Assembly: GCA_027493545.1 (NCBI GenBank)
Contig: JAOSKR010000004.1
Span: 124,001-188,000, forward strand
Direction of reading: 5' to 3'
Length of the DNA: 64,000 nucleotides
DNA from: Roseovarius sp.
GTDB taxonomy: Bacteria > Pseudomonadota > Alphaproteobacteria > Rhodobacterales > Rhodobacteraceae
Shown here: positions 40,272 to 52,077 of the stretch, piece after piece
How the letters are laid out: every line of letters begins with the position of its first letter
Numbering within the stretch: the first letter of the stretch is position 1
Translations under genes and position numbers: made by a program
The notes under the pieces: generated by a model
Databases searched by the model: none
Told to the model about the DNA's origin: nothing
Seen by the model: only the letters and a program-made list of their open reading frames with translations

Positions 40272-40761
40272 TCAGAACTTGCCGGCCTGCACCCGCAGCT
40301 GCCGCGCGCGGGTCAGGATCGCATCCTCGACCGCCCGCTGGGTGCCGGCGTTGACCGGGCCGTGCTGGGTCTGCAGCGAGACGTTGAGCGAGCGGGCATC
40401 GAGCGCGGGATCGCTGATCAGCACCGTCGCGCGGTAGGCCTGCCCGCCGCCGGGCGGGCGGCCATAACCGGTGGTGATCACGCCGGTGAACGGATCGGCG
40501 CTCTGCACCGGCAGGAAGTTCAGCGTCTCCAGCGTCGCCGTCCACAGATAGCGGTTCACCTTCACCTTGGCGCCGCCATCCTTGAATATGTCAAAAAGGC
40601 TCGACCCGTCATCGACCCCCGAGACCGTCTTTTTCAGGCCCGGATTCGACCCGGAATGCCTCGTCGCGCATCTTGCGGTCCTGAAATCCCCCGCAGGACG
40701 CGACCAGCCCGAGGCAGGCCAGCGCCAGAACGACTGTTTTCAGACGGAGGTGTATCATCAT
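40272..40761 (-). CDS. DUF3576 lipoprotein, one frame break
   Basis: About 162 aa repaired. The N-terminus (ATG 40761 or 40758) is IHLRLKTVVLALACLGLVASCGG, with lipobox LVASC. The C-terminal DUF3576 domain is VNRYLWTATLETLNFLPV, DPFTGVITTGYGRPPGG, YRATVLISDPALDARSLNV and ends RARQLRVQAGKF. The frame breaks at 40637-40641 in a GGCCC run (one extra base): repaired VESGLKKTVSGVDDGSSLF. DUF3576 is restricted mainly to alphaproteobacteria; envelope location is likely, function unknown. 174 bases separate it from yggS. Confidence 0.82.
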
Positions 40762-40935
40762 CAGGGGTCCGCGGCTGTTTCCCCTCTACTATCCAAGCTC
40801 GCAGGGCGGGGCAAGGAATTTACCGGCGCGGCGGCGAGCGCCCGCGCGCCAGGGGTCGGATCGGCGGATTGGACAGTGTCCGGGGCTTGTGGCAGACAGA
40901 CCCGCACGGCCCGCCACCGAGGAGATACCCCGACC

Positions 40936-41585
40936 ATGAGCCTGCAAGACATCACCGAGCGCATTCGCAAGGCCGAAGCGGATGCCGGACGCGAACCCGG
41001 CAGTGTCCGGCTGGTGGCGATCTCCAAGCAGCAGCCCGCGGCCCGTGTCGAGGCGGTGCTGGAGGCCGGCCACCGGCTTTTCGGCGAAAACCGCGTGCAG
41101 GAGGCGGCCGGCAAGTGGCCGGGTTACCGCGAGCGCTTCGAGGATGTCGAGCTGCTTCTGGTCGGCCCGCTACAGACCAACAAGGCACGCCAGGCCTTCG
41201 GGCTCTTTCAGGGCATCCATTCGCTCGACCGCCCCAGGCTGGCCAGGACCCTCGCCCGGCTGGCACAGGAAGAGGGGCACTGCCCCGACCTCTTTATCCA
41301 GGTCAATACCGGCGAGGAGCCGCAGAAGGCCGGCGTCCTGCCCGCCGGGGCGGACGGGTTCGTCACTGATTGCATTGCAATGGACCTGCCGGTGCGCGGG
41401 CTGATGTGCATCCCCCCGCCGATGAAGAGGCCAGTCTGCATTTCGCCCTGCTGGCGAAGATCGCCGCGCGCAACGGGCTTGCCGGCCTGTCGATGGGCAT
41501 GAGCGACGATTTCGAAAAGGCCATCGCCTTCGGCGCCACCCATGTGCGGGTGGGCAGCGCGATCTTCGGCGCGCGCGAAACCTAG
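40936..41585 (+). CDS. YggS family PLP-binding protein, one frame break
   Basis: Cytoplasmic PLP homeostasis protein (YggS/PROSC family), about 216 aa repaired. PLP Lys region [20 protein letters not shown], then [56 protein letters not shown]-terminal [34 protein letters not shown] is the family signature. The frame breaks in the six-C run 41412-41417 (one base missing) after LMCIP; repaired [14 protein letters not shown]. First ATG with family similarity is used. Confidence 0.92.
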
Positions 41586-41663
41586 GGGCAGGTTTCCCTT
41601 GGCGGCAGGGGTTCGGGGCGCTTAGGCTGGGGGCACCGACGCCAACATGTCGAGGAGCGAGCC

Positions 41664-42053
41664 ATGCGCATTCTGTTTGCCGCACTGACGGCGCTGGGGC
41701 TATCGGCCACCACTGCCGCCGCCGAATTCGCCATCAGTTTCCAGTGGGGGGCCACGCCGGCCTGCAACACCGGCAAGGCCAGGACAATCGGCAGCCCGCA
41801 ATTCTCGGTTCGCGGGCTGCCGCCGGGCACCGATTCGGTCGAATTCCGGATGAAGGACCTCAACGCGCCGGGGTACAACCACGGCGGCGGCAAGGTCGGG
41901 ATGTCGCAAAACGGCACGGTGCCCGCGGGCGCCTTCAAGTACAAGGGCCCCTGCCCGCCGGGCCAGGTGCACCGCTACCGCTGGACCGCGACCGCACGCC
42001 AGGGGGGCAAGGTGCTCGGCCGGGCCGAGGCAACGCGCAACTTTCCCGAGTAG
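41664..42053 (+). CDS. Small secreted PEBP/YbhB-like protein
   Basis: A 129-aa protein with a signal peptide (MRILFAALTALGLSATTAAA, cleavage near residue 20). Mature part: FAISFQWGATPACN, VEFRMKDLNAPGYNHGGG, then YKGPCPPGQVHRYRWTATA. The GP-PP-G-HRY pattern recalls phosphatidylethanolamine-binding proteins (YbhB/YbcL), but the protein is shorter than the usual 150-180 aa and lacks the full DPDAP site. Possibly periplasmic; function unknown. Convergent with the L,D-transpeptidase, 3 bases apart. Confidence 0.65.
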   Translation: MRILFAALTALGLSATTAAAEFAISFQWGATPACNTGKARTIGSPQFSVRGLPPGTDSVEFRMKDLNAPGYNHGGGKVGMSQNGTVPAGAFKYKGPCPPGQVHRYRWTATARQGGKVLGRAEATRNFPE

Positions 42054-42056
42054 CCG

Positions 42057-42590
42057 CTAGGGGCGGAACGATCCGGGGCGCACGATCAGCCGCGCCCCCG
42101 GCGACAGCGCCCGCGCGATACGGCGCAGGTGATCGCGCCTCAGCGCTACGCAGCCGGCGGTGGGATAGCCCGGCCGGCGCCACTGGTGCACGAAGATGCA
42201 CGAACCGCGGCCGGGTATCGCGCCGGGCCGGTTCCAGTTGGTCACCAGCACCAGATCGTAGAGCGGATCGGCCCGGCGCATGACCTCGTGCGAACCGGGA
42301 TAGGGCGCCCTCACGCACTCGTTGTAATCAGGCAGGCCGGAATCGTCGGACCACAGGTCTCGCGGGCCGATCGGCCGCGCCCAGGGCGCCGGCGGCGCCA
42401 TCCGGTCGGGGCGATAGAGCATGGCGGTGATGCGGTGGCACCCCACCGGCGTGGCGCCGTCACCCTCGCGCTTGGCCGGGCTCAGCCCGCCGCGCCCGAT
42501 GGTGCAGGGGTAGCGGCGGCCGCGAAACAGCAGCCCCAGCGGGGAAAGGACCAGATCACCGGGCGTCATGCACGGCCCGGCCGGCGTCAT
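42057..42590 (-). CDS. L,D-transpeptidase (YkuD family)
   Basis: A 177-aa cell wall enzyme of the YkuD fold. The catalytic motif is spread over IFVHQWRRPGYPTAGCVALRR: His, then Gly-Cys nucleophile. GRGGLSPAKREGDGATPVG is the usual start of the short YkuD form, with DPLYDLVLVTNWN before the active site. No clear signal peptide. ATG 42590 overlaps the tam stop as ATGA; ATG 42569 is a shorter alternative. Could make 3-3 crosslinks or attach lipoproteins to peptidoglycan. Confidence 0.87.
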   Translation of the reverse strand: MTPAGPCMTPGDLVLSPLGLLFRGRRYPCTIGRGGLSPAKREGDGATPVGCHRITAMLYRPDRMAPPAPWARPIGPRDLWSDDSGLPDYNECVRAPYPGSHEVMRRADPLYDLVLVTNWNRPGAIPGRGSCIFVHQWRRPGYPTAGCVALRRDHLRRIARALSPGARLIVRPGSFRP

Positions 42591-43366
42591 ACCGTCAGCG
42601 TGAAGAAGAGCCGCCGGAACGGGAACAGTACCGAGCCATCCCTGCGCACCGGGTAGGCGACGTGCATCGCCTCCTCGTAGCGGCGGATGATCTCGGCCTT
42701 CTCGGTCTCGTCGAGCGCTTGCAGCACCGGCCTTGCATAGGTGCTCTCGGTGAAGCGGCGCACCGGGTGGCTGCCGGCCTCGGCGACGAGACGCTGGTAA
42801 TATTCGGTATCCCACATCCGGAACTGGCCCAGCGGCTCGAGCAGTTCCTCGTAACGGACCGGCGCCATCACCCCGGGCGTGCCCATCCTCTCGACCCGGC
42901 CGGGAAAGAGTTCCTCGGCCAGGCTCAGCCAGACCCGGTGCGAGGGGGCGCGGTTCTGATGCGGCATCTGCACCGCCAGCGTTCCACCCTTGCCCAGAAG
43001 GCCTGCAAGCCGCGGCATCAGGGTTTCATGCTCGCCCACCCAGTGCAGCGCCGCGTTGGAAAAGATCATCCCCGGCGCACGAACCGGGTGCCAGTCGCGG
43101 ATATCGCCCTGCTGGAGGCTGGCGTACTGCCCGCTCTGGCGGGCCTTTTCCAGCATCGCCGGCGAGGCATCGACGCCGATGACCGAACGCCCGGCGGAAC
43201 GCGCCTTCAGCGCCTCGCCCATGGCGCCGTTGCCACAACCCAGATCGACGACATCGCCCGCGCCCATGCGGCTGACCGCGTTGAGCAGGTCCAGCCCGGG
43301 GCGCAGGCGCAGATCGTGGAACCTGGCATAGGCGCTGGGGTTCCAGTCCGGTTTGCGCTCTGCCAT
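42587..43366 (-). CDS. tam: Trans-aconitate 2-methyltransferase
   Basis: SAM-dependent methyltransferase that detoxifies trans-aconitate. About 259 aa. N-terminal WNPSAYARFHDLRLRPGLDLL is diagnostic for Tam; the SAM site is VVDLGCGNGAMGEAL, with VIGVDASPAMLEKAR and IFSNAALHWVGEHETL following. ATG 43366 gives MAERKPDWN; GTG 43372 is possible. Starts just after the ftsH stop and overlaps the L,D-transpeptidase start by 4 bases. Confidence 0.9.
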   Translation of the reverse strand: MAERKPDWNPSAYARFHDLRLRPGLDLLNAVSRMGAGDVVDLGCGNGAMGEALKARSAGRSVIGVDASPAMLEKARQSGQYASLQQGDIRDWHPVRAPGMIFSNAALHWVGEHETLMPRLAGLLGKGGTLAVQMPHQNRAPSHRVWLSLAEELFPGRVERMGTPGVMAPVRYEELLEPLGQFRMWDTEYYQRLVAEAGSHPVRRFTESTYARPVLQALDETEKAEIIRRYEEAMHVAYPVRRDGSVLFPFRRLFFTLTV

Positions 43367-43368
43367 GG

Positions 43369-45293
<1,925 letters not shown>

Positions 45294-45374
45294 GAATGTT
45301 CTCCTTCAAAGAGGGGCGGCGGCTTGCTCTAACACAAGGGTGACCTGTCTTAAATAGCGATGATCCCCGCCCAT

Positions 45375-46631
45375 TCAATGCTTCAGCAATGCGGGAAAGT
45401 CGTGGCGCGGGCGCGGCAGAAGCTCGGCCCGCCAGCCGTTTTCCAGCCCTGCGAGCGGCGCCGACACCAGTTCGGACCCGCGCCAGACGGCCGGAGACGC
45501 CCGCAGCGACACCGCCGGCAGGCCCGACCGGCGCCACTCGGGGCAGAGTTCGAGCCCCGCCGCACCCAGCGCCGCCACCGTCGCGCCTTCGACCCAAGGT
45601 CCGATAAGCCGCCAGCGGCCGTCCCAGACCGCGCCGGGCGCGACGCGATGCCCCAGCACCGCGCGTTCCTCGCGGGTGATGCGCAGCGTATCGGGCCGCG
45701 CGATCAGCCGGCAGCCCTGCAAGGTCAGGCTGCGCCCGGCGCGCACGCCCTCCAGCGCGCGCCCCAGCGCGGCGCCGCGCGGCGGATACTCCCCGCCGCC
45801 GACCCACATCAGCGCCTCGCGAAGCATCCGACGCGCGGTCTCGGGGGGGCAGCGCGGTCAGCCCGTCGCGGTCGATCACCAAGTCGCCGGCCTCGACGCG
45901 GGCGATACGCGCCGCGGCCTCGGCGAGCTGTGTATCGAGCGCATCGCGCACGTCGCTCAGGTTCGCGGCCACTGCCGCCAGCGTCTGCGCGTCGATGCCG
46001 AGCGGCGCCAGCGCCACCAGCGCGCGCCGCGCGCGCACCCTTTCATAGGTCAGGTCCTCGTTGCCGGGGTCATCCGCCCAGCCGATGCCCCGGGCGCGCA
46101 GCAGCCCGCGCAGTTCTTCGCGGCTGATGCCCAGCGCGGGGCGAACGAAGCTCACCCCGTCCTGGCACCAGCGGCCGGCCATTGCCGCCAGCCCGTCGAC
46201 ACCAGCCGCCCGCGCCAGCCGCATGAGGAACGTCTCGGCCAGATCGTCGATGGTGTGCCCCAGCGCCACGCAGCCGATGCCCGTCTCCCGCGCCCATTTC
46301 GCGATGAGATCGTAACGCGCGCGGCGGGCGCGGTCGGGCAGGTTGCCGCGCCCGTCCCGATCCTGCCAATGCAATGTGGTGTGCGCCACCGCATGCGCGG
46401 CGCAGAACCGCGCCACCGCCTCGGCCTCGGCGGCCGACTCGGCCCGCAATCCATGATCGACCGTCACCGCGCGGACCGCCGGGCCGCCGGCGTCGCGCCA
46501 GTCGATCAGCAGCGTCAGAAGCGCCAGCGAATCGCTGCCGCCAGACACCGCCGCCCCCAGAGGGTCGGGCGGGAGGGCATCAATTGCGCAGCAATGCGGT
46601 CGCGCAGCCGGCCGGCATCGGCGGGGGTCAT
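45375..46631 (-). CDS. tilS: tRNA(Ile)-lysidine synthase, two frame breaks
   Basis: Modifies C34 of the AUA-reading tRNA-Ile to lysidine. About 418 aa repaired. N-terminus MTPADAGRLRDRIAAQL; ATP-PP loop AAVSGGSDSLALLTLL; VTVDHGLRAESAAEA; GHTIDDLAETFLMRLARAAG; RPALGISREELRGLLRARG. C-terminal domain: MLREALMWVGGGEYPPRG through HDFPALLKH. Breaks: five-C run 46554-46558 (one missing), and seven-G run 45843-45849 (one extra). ATG 46631 overlaps the cpoB stop (ATGA). Essential in nearly all bacteria. Confidence 0.91.
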
Positions 46632-47528
46632 TGGCAGCCGAGCACCTGCATCTCGGCGCGGGCGTCGGCCGCCGGCTGGCCTCCGGGAAAGCGCGCCTCG
46701 ACCTCTTCCAGCGTGACGCACGCCTCGCCGGTCTGGCCCAGCCGGCCCAGCGCGCGGCCCAACAGATAGAGCGCCTCGGGCGCCCTGGGCCCCTCGGGCG
46801 CAGTGCTGAACGTGTCGAGATAGGCGCGCGCCGCCGGGGCGATCTGGCCTGACGCTTCGAGCGCCGCGCCGCGCAGGAGCCCGGCCTCGGCCCCCCAGCG
46901 GGCTGCCGGGATAGTCCTGCCTGAACCGCGCGAACCGCTCGGCGGCAAGGGCATGATCGCCAGCCTCGAGCGCCTGCATGGCGGCGTCGAAATCGGCCTG
47001 CTCGCCCACCGCCATCTGTACGCTGCCGGTGCCCGCGCCGATATCGGCGGCATCCGTTCCACCCACCGTGCCGATCGGGTCTCCACCGCCCGCCGCGCCA
47101 TCGCCGCCCAGCGTGGTGCCCTGCCCGAGCTTGGAGACATCGCAGCCGCTTTCCAGCTCGCACAGGCGGAATTCCAGATCGCCCAGCCGGTTGCCGCCGT
47201 CCCTGGCAATCGATTCGATGCGGAATTCCAGCTCTTCGGTCTTGGCCGTGAGGCGCTGCAACTCGCTTTCGATGGCGTTCACGCGGTCGATCACCGAGCC
47301 GCCCGCCGCCATGCCGCCCACGCCCCCGGTGGTGTTGAGCTCGCGCTTGAGCCGTTGCAGCTCGACATAAAGGACCGAAAGCTGCTGGCGGATGTCCGCG
47401 AGCGTTTCGTCGCGGTCCTGGGCCAGGGCCGCGCCGGCCCCGGTCAGACCCGTCACTCCCGCCAGCCCGGTCACGCCGACCGGCAGGACGGCCAGCGCCA
47501 CCGCGACCAATACCCGGCGCATGGCCAT
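46628..47528 (-). CDS. cpoB: Tol-Pal system protein CpoB/YbgF, one frame break
   Basis: Periplasmic protein, about 299 aa repaired, that coordinates Tol-Pal with peptidoglycan synthesis. Signal peptide at the N-terminus (VLVAVALAVLPVGVTGLAG, then GAALAQ). A coiled-coil region (ETLADIRQQLSVLYVELQRL; VNAIESELQRLTAKTEELEF) precedes TPR repeats (FDAAMQALEAGDHALAAERF, ALYLLGRALGRLGQTGEACV). The frame breaks in the six-C run 46891-46896 (one extra base) after GSPLG; repaired AEAGLLRGAALEAS. Starts at ATG 47528 or 47522, just after pal. Confidence 0.88.
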
Positions 47529-47532
47529 CGCC

Positions 47533-48033
47533 TCAGCCGACCGGCCCGGCCGACACGACAGTGACGGCGCGGCGGTTCTTGGCATAGCAGGCTTCCTCGC
47601 TGCAGATCTCCAGTGGCCGTTCCTTGCCGTAGGAAATGGTATCGACGCGGCCGGCGGCAACGCCCTGGCTGACCAGGTATTCGCGCACCGCGTTGGCGCG
47701 GCGGGCACCGAGGGCGAGGTTGTATTCGCGCGTCCCCTGCTCGTCGGCGTGGCCCTCGATAAGGATGTTGAAGCCTCTGTTGCTCATCAGCCACCGGGCC
47801 TGCCCGTCGAGCGTGGCGATGGCCTCGGGCGACAGGTTGGACTGGTCGATCGCAAAGAGCACCCTGTCGCCCACCGCCTGCTGGAAATAAAGCGGCGAGG
47901 AGGGGTCCTGCGCGCTGCCGGCGACACCGCCGGCGCCCGCGCCCGCGCCCGCGCCGCCAAAGCGGTCGGGGCTGCTGCACGCCGCCAGCGCCAGCGCGGC
48001 CGCAACCAGAAGTGCCTTGCTCAGATATGCCAT
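47533..48033 (-). CDS. pal: Peptidoglycan-associated lipoprotein
   Basis: Outer-membrane lipoprotein of Tol-Pal, 166 aa. Lipoprotein signal MAYLSKALLVAAALALAAC with the lipidated Cys at residue 19. A Gly-Ala-rich linker (GGAGAGAGAGG) follows. The OmpA-like peptidoglycan-binding domain has ILIEGHADEQGTREYNLALG, RRANAVREYLVSQGV, and ISYGKERPLEI. A full Pal with no frame problem. Confidence 0.96.
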   Translation of the reverse strand: MAYLSKALLVAAALALAACSSPDRFGGAGAGAGAGGVAGSAQDPSSPLYFQQAVGDRVLFAIDQSNLSPEAIATLDGQARWLMSNRGFNILIEGHADEQGTREYNLALGARRANAVREYLVSQGVAAGRVDTISYGKERPLEICSEEACYAKNRRAVTVVSAGPVG

Positions 48034-48144
48034 GTCATTGCCTCACATGAGGGGTCGCTTGTTCGGGCCCGGTCTCGTGCCGGTCCCCGGCGGTGTTCTA
48101 TCACAGCGCCGGGCGGTTGGGAACGCGGGGGTTGGTGTGCCGCG

Positions 48145-49470
48145 TCAGTTCTGCAACGGTGACCACGACGGGTCCGATGCGCCGGTCGGCGTCGGCACCG
48201 GGCGCAGGTTGCGGCCAGTGATGTCGACCGAATAGAGCCCCGAACGGCCCTGCGCGCCCTGGGTTTCGCGGGTGAACATGATCACCCGGCCGTTGGGCGA
48301 CCATGTCGGCCCCTCGTCGAGGAACGAGGCGGTCAGGAGCCGTTCCTCGCTGCCGTCGGTGCGCATCACGCCGATGTGAAAGCGACCCTTCGACTGCTTG
48401 GTGAAGGCCACCAGATCGCCCCGCGGCGACCAGACCGGCGTGCCGTAGCGGCCCTGGCCGAAGCTGATGCGCGTCGCCTCGCCGCCGCTTGCGGGCATGA
48501 TGTAGAGCTGCGGCGTGCCCGAGCGGTCGCTTTCGAAGACGATGCGTGCGCCATCGGGGCTGAAGCTGGGGGCGGTCTCGATCGACGGTGCGGAGGTCAG
48601 CCGCTGGCTGCGCCCGCTGGCGATGTCCATCACGTAAAGGTCGGTGTTGCCGCCCTGCGTCAGGCTGTAGACTACGGTGCGCCCATCGGGCGCGAACCGC
48701 GGTGAAAAGCTCATCGAGGCGCCCGGGGTTTCAAGCACCTGACGCCCGGCACTGGCGACGTCGAGAACGTAGATGCGCGGATGGCCGGTCTCGTAGCTGG
48801 TATAGAGCACCCGGTCGCCGGTCGGAGAGAACCGCGGCGCCAGCACCAGCGATTCCGCGCCGGTCAGATAGGTGATGTTGGCGCCGTCATAGTCCATGAT
48901 CGCCAGCCGCTTTTCGCGTGCGTCCTTGGGTCCGGTTTCGGCGACAAAGACGACGCGGCTGTCGAAATAGGGGTCTTCGCCGGTCAGACGGCTGTAGACC
49001 TGATCGGCGACCTTGTGCGCCATCCTGCGCCAGCCCTCGCCCGTGCCGACGAATTGCAGCCCCTGGCCGATCTCCTGCCCGGCAAAGACGTCGTAGAGGC
49101 GAAAGCGCACCACCAGCCGGCCGGCGCCGTCGACACTGACCGCGCCGGTGATCAGCGCCTGGGCGTTGATCGCCTTCCAGTCGGAAAACTGCACCGGGCT
49201 GGAAAAACTGGTGACCCGGGCGATATGCGCCTCGGCCGGGATCTGGCGAAACAGCCCGGTGCCGTTGAGGTCGGAAGCGACGACCTCGGCGATCTGGCGC
49301 GCATATTCCTGCCCCGAGACACCATCGGCCACGAAATCGGGTACCGCGTAGGGCAACGGCTCGATCACCCCTTCGGTGATCTCGATCCGGAGAGGCCCGC
49401 CATCCTGGGCCAGAAGCGGTGCGGACGGCACGAAGAGCGCCACCAGGAGAACCAGCAAGTATCGCGTCAT
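48145..49470 (-). CDS. tolB: Tol-Pal translocation protein TolB
   Basis: Periplasmic beta-propeller protein, 441 aa, that links TolA to Pal. Signal peptide [21 protein letters not shown]. The N-terminal domain contains [20 protein letters not shown] and [16 protein letters not shown]. The propeller has repeated blades such as [56 protein letters not shown] and [19 protein letters not shown] 49470 overlaps the tolA stop. Confidence 0.97.
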   Translation of the reverse strand: MTRYLLVLLVALFVPSAPLLAQDGGPLRIEITEGVIEPLPYAVPDFVADGVSGQEYARQIAEVVASDLNGTGLFRQIPAEAHIARVTSFSSPVQFSDWKAINAQALITGAVSVDGAGRLVVRFRLYDVFAGQEIGQGLQFVGTGEGWRRMAHKVADQVYSRLTGEDPYFDSRVVFVAETGPKDAREKRLAIMDYDGANITYLTGAESLVLAPRFSPTGDRVLYTSYETGHPRIYVLDVASAGRQVLETPGASMSFSPRFAPDGRTVVYSLTQGGNTDLYVMDIASGRSQRLTSAPSIETAPSFSPDGARIVFESDRSGTPQLYIMPASGGEATRISFGQGRYGTPVWSPRGDLVAFTKQSKGRFHIGVMRTDGSEERLLTASFLDEGPTWSPNGRVIMFTRETQGAQGRSGLYSVDITGRNLRPVPTPTGASDPSWSPLQN

Positions 49471-50595
49471 TTGATCCTCATATTCTCCGGATTGAACGTC
49501 ATTTCAATACTCCGCCAGCGATCGTATTTCGCGACCGGGAGATCGTAGCCCTCGGCGCCGCAGCGGATGATCGCCCGGCGGGCGGCGGCGAAGGCGTGAT
49601 CCGCCGCCTCGGCGCCGCCACCGGAATAGCCGGTCATGCGGATGCTGGCGGCGTCGGGGCGGCCGTCCTCGGACATCGAGACCGTGACCACCACCGTGGT
49701 GCCCAGCGCGTTGGTGCTGAGCGAACCGACGTTCCAGCACCGCTGCACCGCCACGCGCAGCGCATCCTTTTCGCCGGCGGTCAGCGGCAGGCCCGAGGGG
49801 GTGCCGGTATCGCCGGTGCCGACCGCCGCGCCGGCCGCGCCGAGCGCCGCGGCGATGGCGTTCTCGACGGCGGCATCGTCGACGCGCGGGGCGGCCTCTT
49901 CGGCGGGCTTCGGCGCCGGCGCCTCGGCGGTTTGCGCCGGTGCCTCGCGGCGCGCGGGACGCGAACGCGGGCGCGGCGACCGGGCGGGCGCGGCCGCCTC
50001 CTCGCTCCTTTCGGCCTCGGTCACGATCTCGGTTGCCGCCTCCTCGCGCGCGGTCTCCTGCCGATCCTCCTCGACCTCCTCGGCGCGCTCGTCGGGGGCG
50101 GTCTCGGCGCGGTCGACATCGTCGACCTGCACATCCGGGTCGGGCCTTGCCACCGGCTCGGGCGCCACCCGGGGCGACGGGCGCAGGCGCGGGGTCTCGG
50201 CGATCTCGGGCACCAGAACGGCGGTCTCATCAGCGGTGGCTGCATCACCGGCGGGGTGTCGGCGACCTCGGCCTCGGCCGGGATCTCGTCGGGGGCCTCG
50301 GGGGCGGGGTCGGGCTCGGCGGTGTCCGCTTCGGGGGGCGCTCTGGTCGGGGGGCGTCGGCCCGGGAGGCCACGGACGGCGCCGCTCCGGCCTCGGGCGG
50401 ATCGGGGGTGTCGACGCTGGCCACCGCCTCGGGGGCGCGCTCGGCCGCGATCAGCGCGGCATAGTCCTCGGCCGATATGGCGGTGACCTCGGTCACTTCA
50501 TAGGGCAGCGGGTCTGAGCTGAACGAGCCGCCCAGAACCGCCCAGAGGATGAGGCCGGCATGACCGGCCGCGGATATGATCTGACCGGTATTCAT
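49467..50595 (-). CDS. tolA: TolA-like energy transducer, two frame breaks
   Basis: Inner-membrane protein with one N-terminal membrane segment ([18 protein letters not shown]), a Pro/Glu/Ala-rich periplasmic spacer and a C-terminal TonB/TolA domain ([50 protein letters not shown]). About 376 aa repaired. Breaks: six-G run 50333-50338 (one base missing; RPP then [16 protein letters not shown]), and GGGG 50253-50256 (one base missing; VADTP then [17 protein letters not shown]). Low-complexity sequence makes exact positions uncertain. Acts with TolQR to use the proton gradient. Confidence 0.86.
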
Positions 50596-50605
50596 CGCCC
50601 ACGCG

Positions 50606-51076
50606 TCAGCCGCCTTCGTCCAGCGTCGGGCCGCCGGCCTCGGTTACCAGCCCGATATTGGCGAACCCGCCGCGGTTGAGCGCGCCCATCACCTGCATCA
50701 CCTGAGCATAGGGCACCGCCCCGTCGGCGCGCAGGAAAATCCGCGTGCTGGCCCGTTCGGCGGAGATCGCGCGCAGCCGCGTGACCAGTTCCTCGCGCGC
50801 GATCTCGGTGGTTTGCAGCGTCACCGTGCCGTCGGCCGTGATGGTCACGGTCAGCGGCTCTTCCTGTTCCGACGACAGGGCATTGGCGGCGGTCTTGGGC
50901 AGTTCGACCGGCACCCCCACCGTCATCAGCGGCGCCGCCACCATGAAGATGATCAGCAGCACCAGCATCACGTCGACGAACGGCGTGACGTTGATCTCCG
51001 ACATCGGCCTTGAGCGCCCGCGCCCGCGCCGCCGCCGCCCGTGATCGCCGGTCTTCTGCAGGACGCCCGTGCTCAT
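50606..51076 (-). CDS. tolR: Tol-Pal inner-membrane protein TolR
   Basis: ExbD-family proton-channel subunit, 156 aa. A basic N-terminus (RRRRGRGRSRPM) leads to SEINVTPFVDVMLVLLIIFMV with the conserved membrane Asp in PFVDVMLVLL. Periplasmic ERASTRIFLRADGAVPYAQV and VMQVMGALNRGGFANIGLVTE follow. Located between tolQ and tolA with short gaps. Confidence 0.95.
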   Translation of the reverse strand: MSTGVLQKTGDHGRRRRGRGRSRPMSEINVTPFVDVMLVLLIIFMVAAPLMTVGVPVELPKTAANALSSEQEEPLTVTITADGTVTLQTTEIAREELVTRLRAISAERASTRIFLRADGAVPYAQVMQVMGALNRGGFANIGLVTEAGGPTLDEGG

Positions 51077-51079
51077 CGC

Positions 51080-51775
51080 TCAGCCGTCCAGCTGGCGGCT
51101 GAGGATGGTCGAGAACTCGTCCGCGAAGGCCTCGTAGCCGGCGACGATTCGCTCGGCGTCGCCACTCAGCTTGTTGTAGAAGATCACCGCCGGAATCGCC
51201 GCCAGCAGGCCCAGCCCGGTGGCCAGCAGCGCCTCGGCGATGCCCGGCGCCACCACCGCGATGTTGGTGTTCTGCTGCTCGGCGATACTGATGAACGCGT
51301 GCATGATCCCCCAGACGGTGCCGAAAAGCCCGATGAAGGGCGCGGTCGAGCCCACGGTGGCCAGTACCGACAGCCCGCTTTGCAGCGCGTCGGCCTCCTT
51401 GGCGACGGCCACATCCATGTTGCGGTCGATCCGCGCCGTCGCCCCGGCAATCAGCCCGCCATCATTGCGGTGCGAACGTCGCCATTCGATCATGCCGGCG
51501 GCAAAGACACGCTCGGCGCGGCCGTCCGGGTCGGCGCCGATCCGGTCGAAAAGCTCATCGAGCGGATCGCCCGACCAGAAACGTTCGTCAAAACGCTCGG
51601 CCTCGGCCCGCGCCCGGCGGTAGGTGATCAGCTTCTGGATGATGATCGACCAGGCCCAGAACGAGGCCAGAACCAGGATCAGCATCACCAGTTTGACCAC
51701 CAGCGTGGCGCGTGCGAAGAGGGCCCAGAGCGAATAATCCGCAACCTGCGCCAGTGTCAGGGGGTCTGCTTCCAT
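51080..51775 (-). CDS. tolQ: Tol-Pal inner-membrane protein TolQ
   Basis: ExbB-family proton-channel subunit, 231 aa, three membrane segments: VVKLVMLILVLASFWAWSII, VLATVGSTAPFIGLFGTVWG, and LLATGLGLLAAIPAVIFYN. All typical. First gene of tolQRAB-pal-cpoB; ybgC, usually just upstream, is 2 kb away behind the response regulator and the peroxiredoxin. The ribosome site before ATG 51775 is weak (AAAGAG). Confidence 0.96.
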   Translation of the reverse strand: MEADPLTLAQVADYSLWALFARATLVVKLVMLILVLASFWAWSIIIQKLITYRRARAEAERFDERFWSGDPLDELFDRIGADPDGRAERVFAAGMIEWRRSHRNDGGLIAGATARIDRNMDVAVAKEADALQSGLSVLATVGSTAPFIGLFGTVWGIMHAFISIAEQQNTNIAVVAPGIAEALLATGLGLLAAIPAVIFYNKLSGDAERIVAGYEAFADEFSTILSRQLDG

Positions 51776-52077
51776 CTGTCTGCTCTTTGTCCGTTTCGTG
51801 CCTCAACAGTGGGCGTCGGGCCTTGTTCACCGGCCCCATAGCCGCAAACCCTAGCGGAAATCCACCACGAAGACCATCAATTCCGTGTCATCACGAGAAC
51901 GGGAGTTGCCGGAGGCGGATAATCGCCGCTGCCGGCCGGGCCGGCCGGCGGCGTGTCGTGTCAAATCGGACCCGTTACCCGCCCCGGCCCCCGAGCCGGG
52001 CCTCTCTGTGCCGGCCGGTCGAGGCCCCCGCGCCTGGCCCGGGGCGCGCGGGTGTTTTCGATTGAGCCCGACATGCG
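51776..52077. other. 302-base gap upstream of tolQ
   Basis: Non-coding stretch between tolQ and the response regulator stop. It should hold the tolQ promoter. One short hairpin is visible: GCCGGCC and GGCCGGC at 51931-51937 and 51943-51949. It is extremely GC-rich in the middle and no T run follows. No RNA gene or small protein frame stood out. Confidence 0.45.
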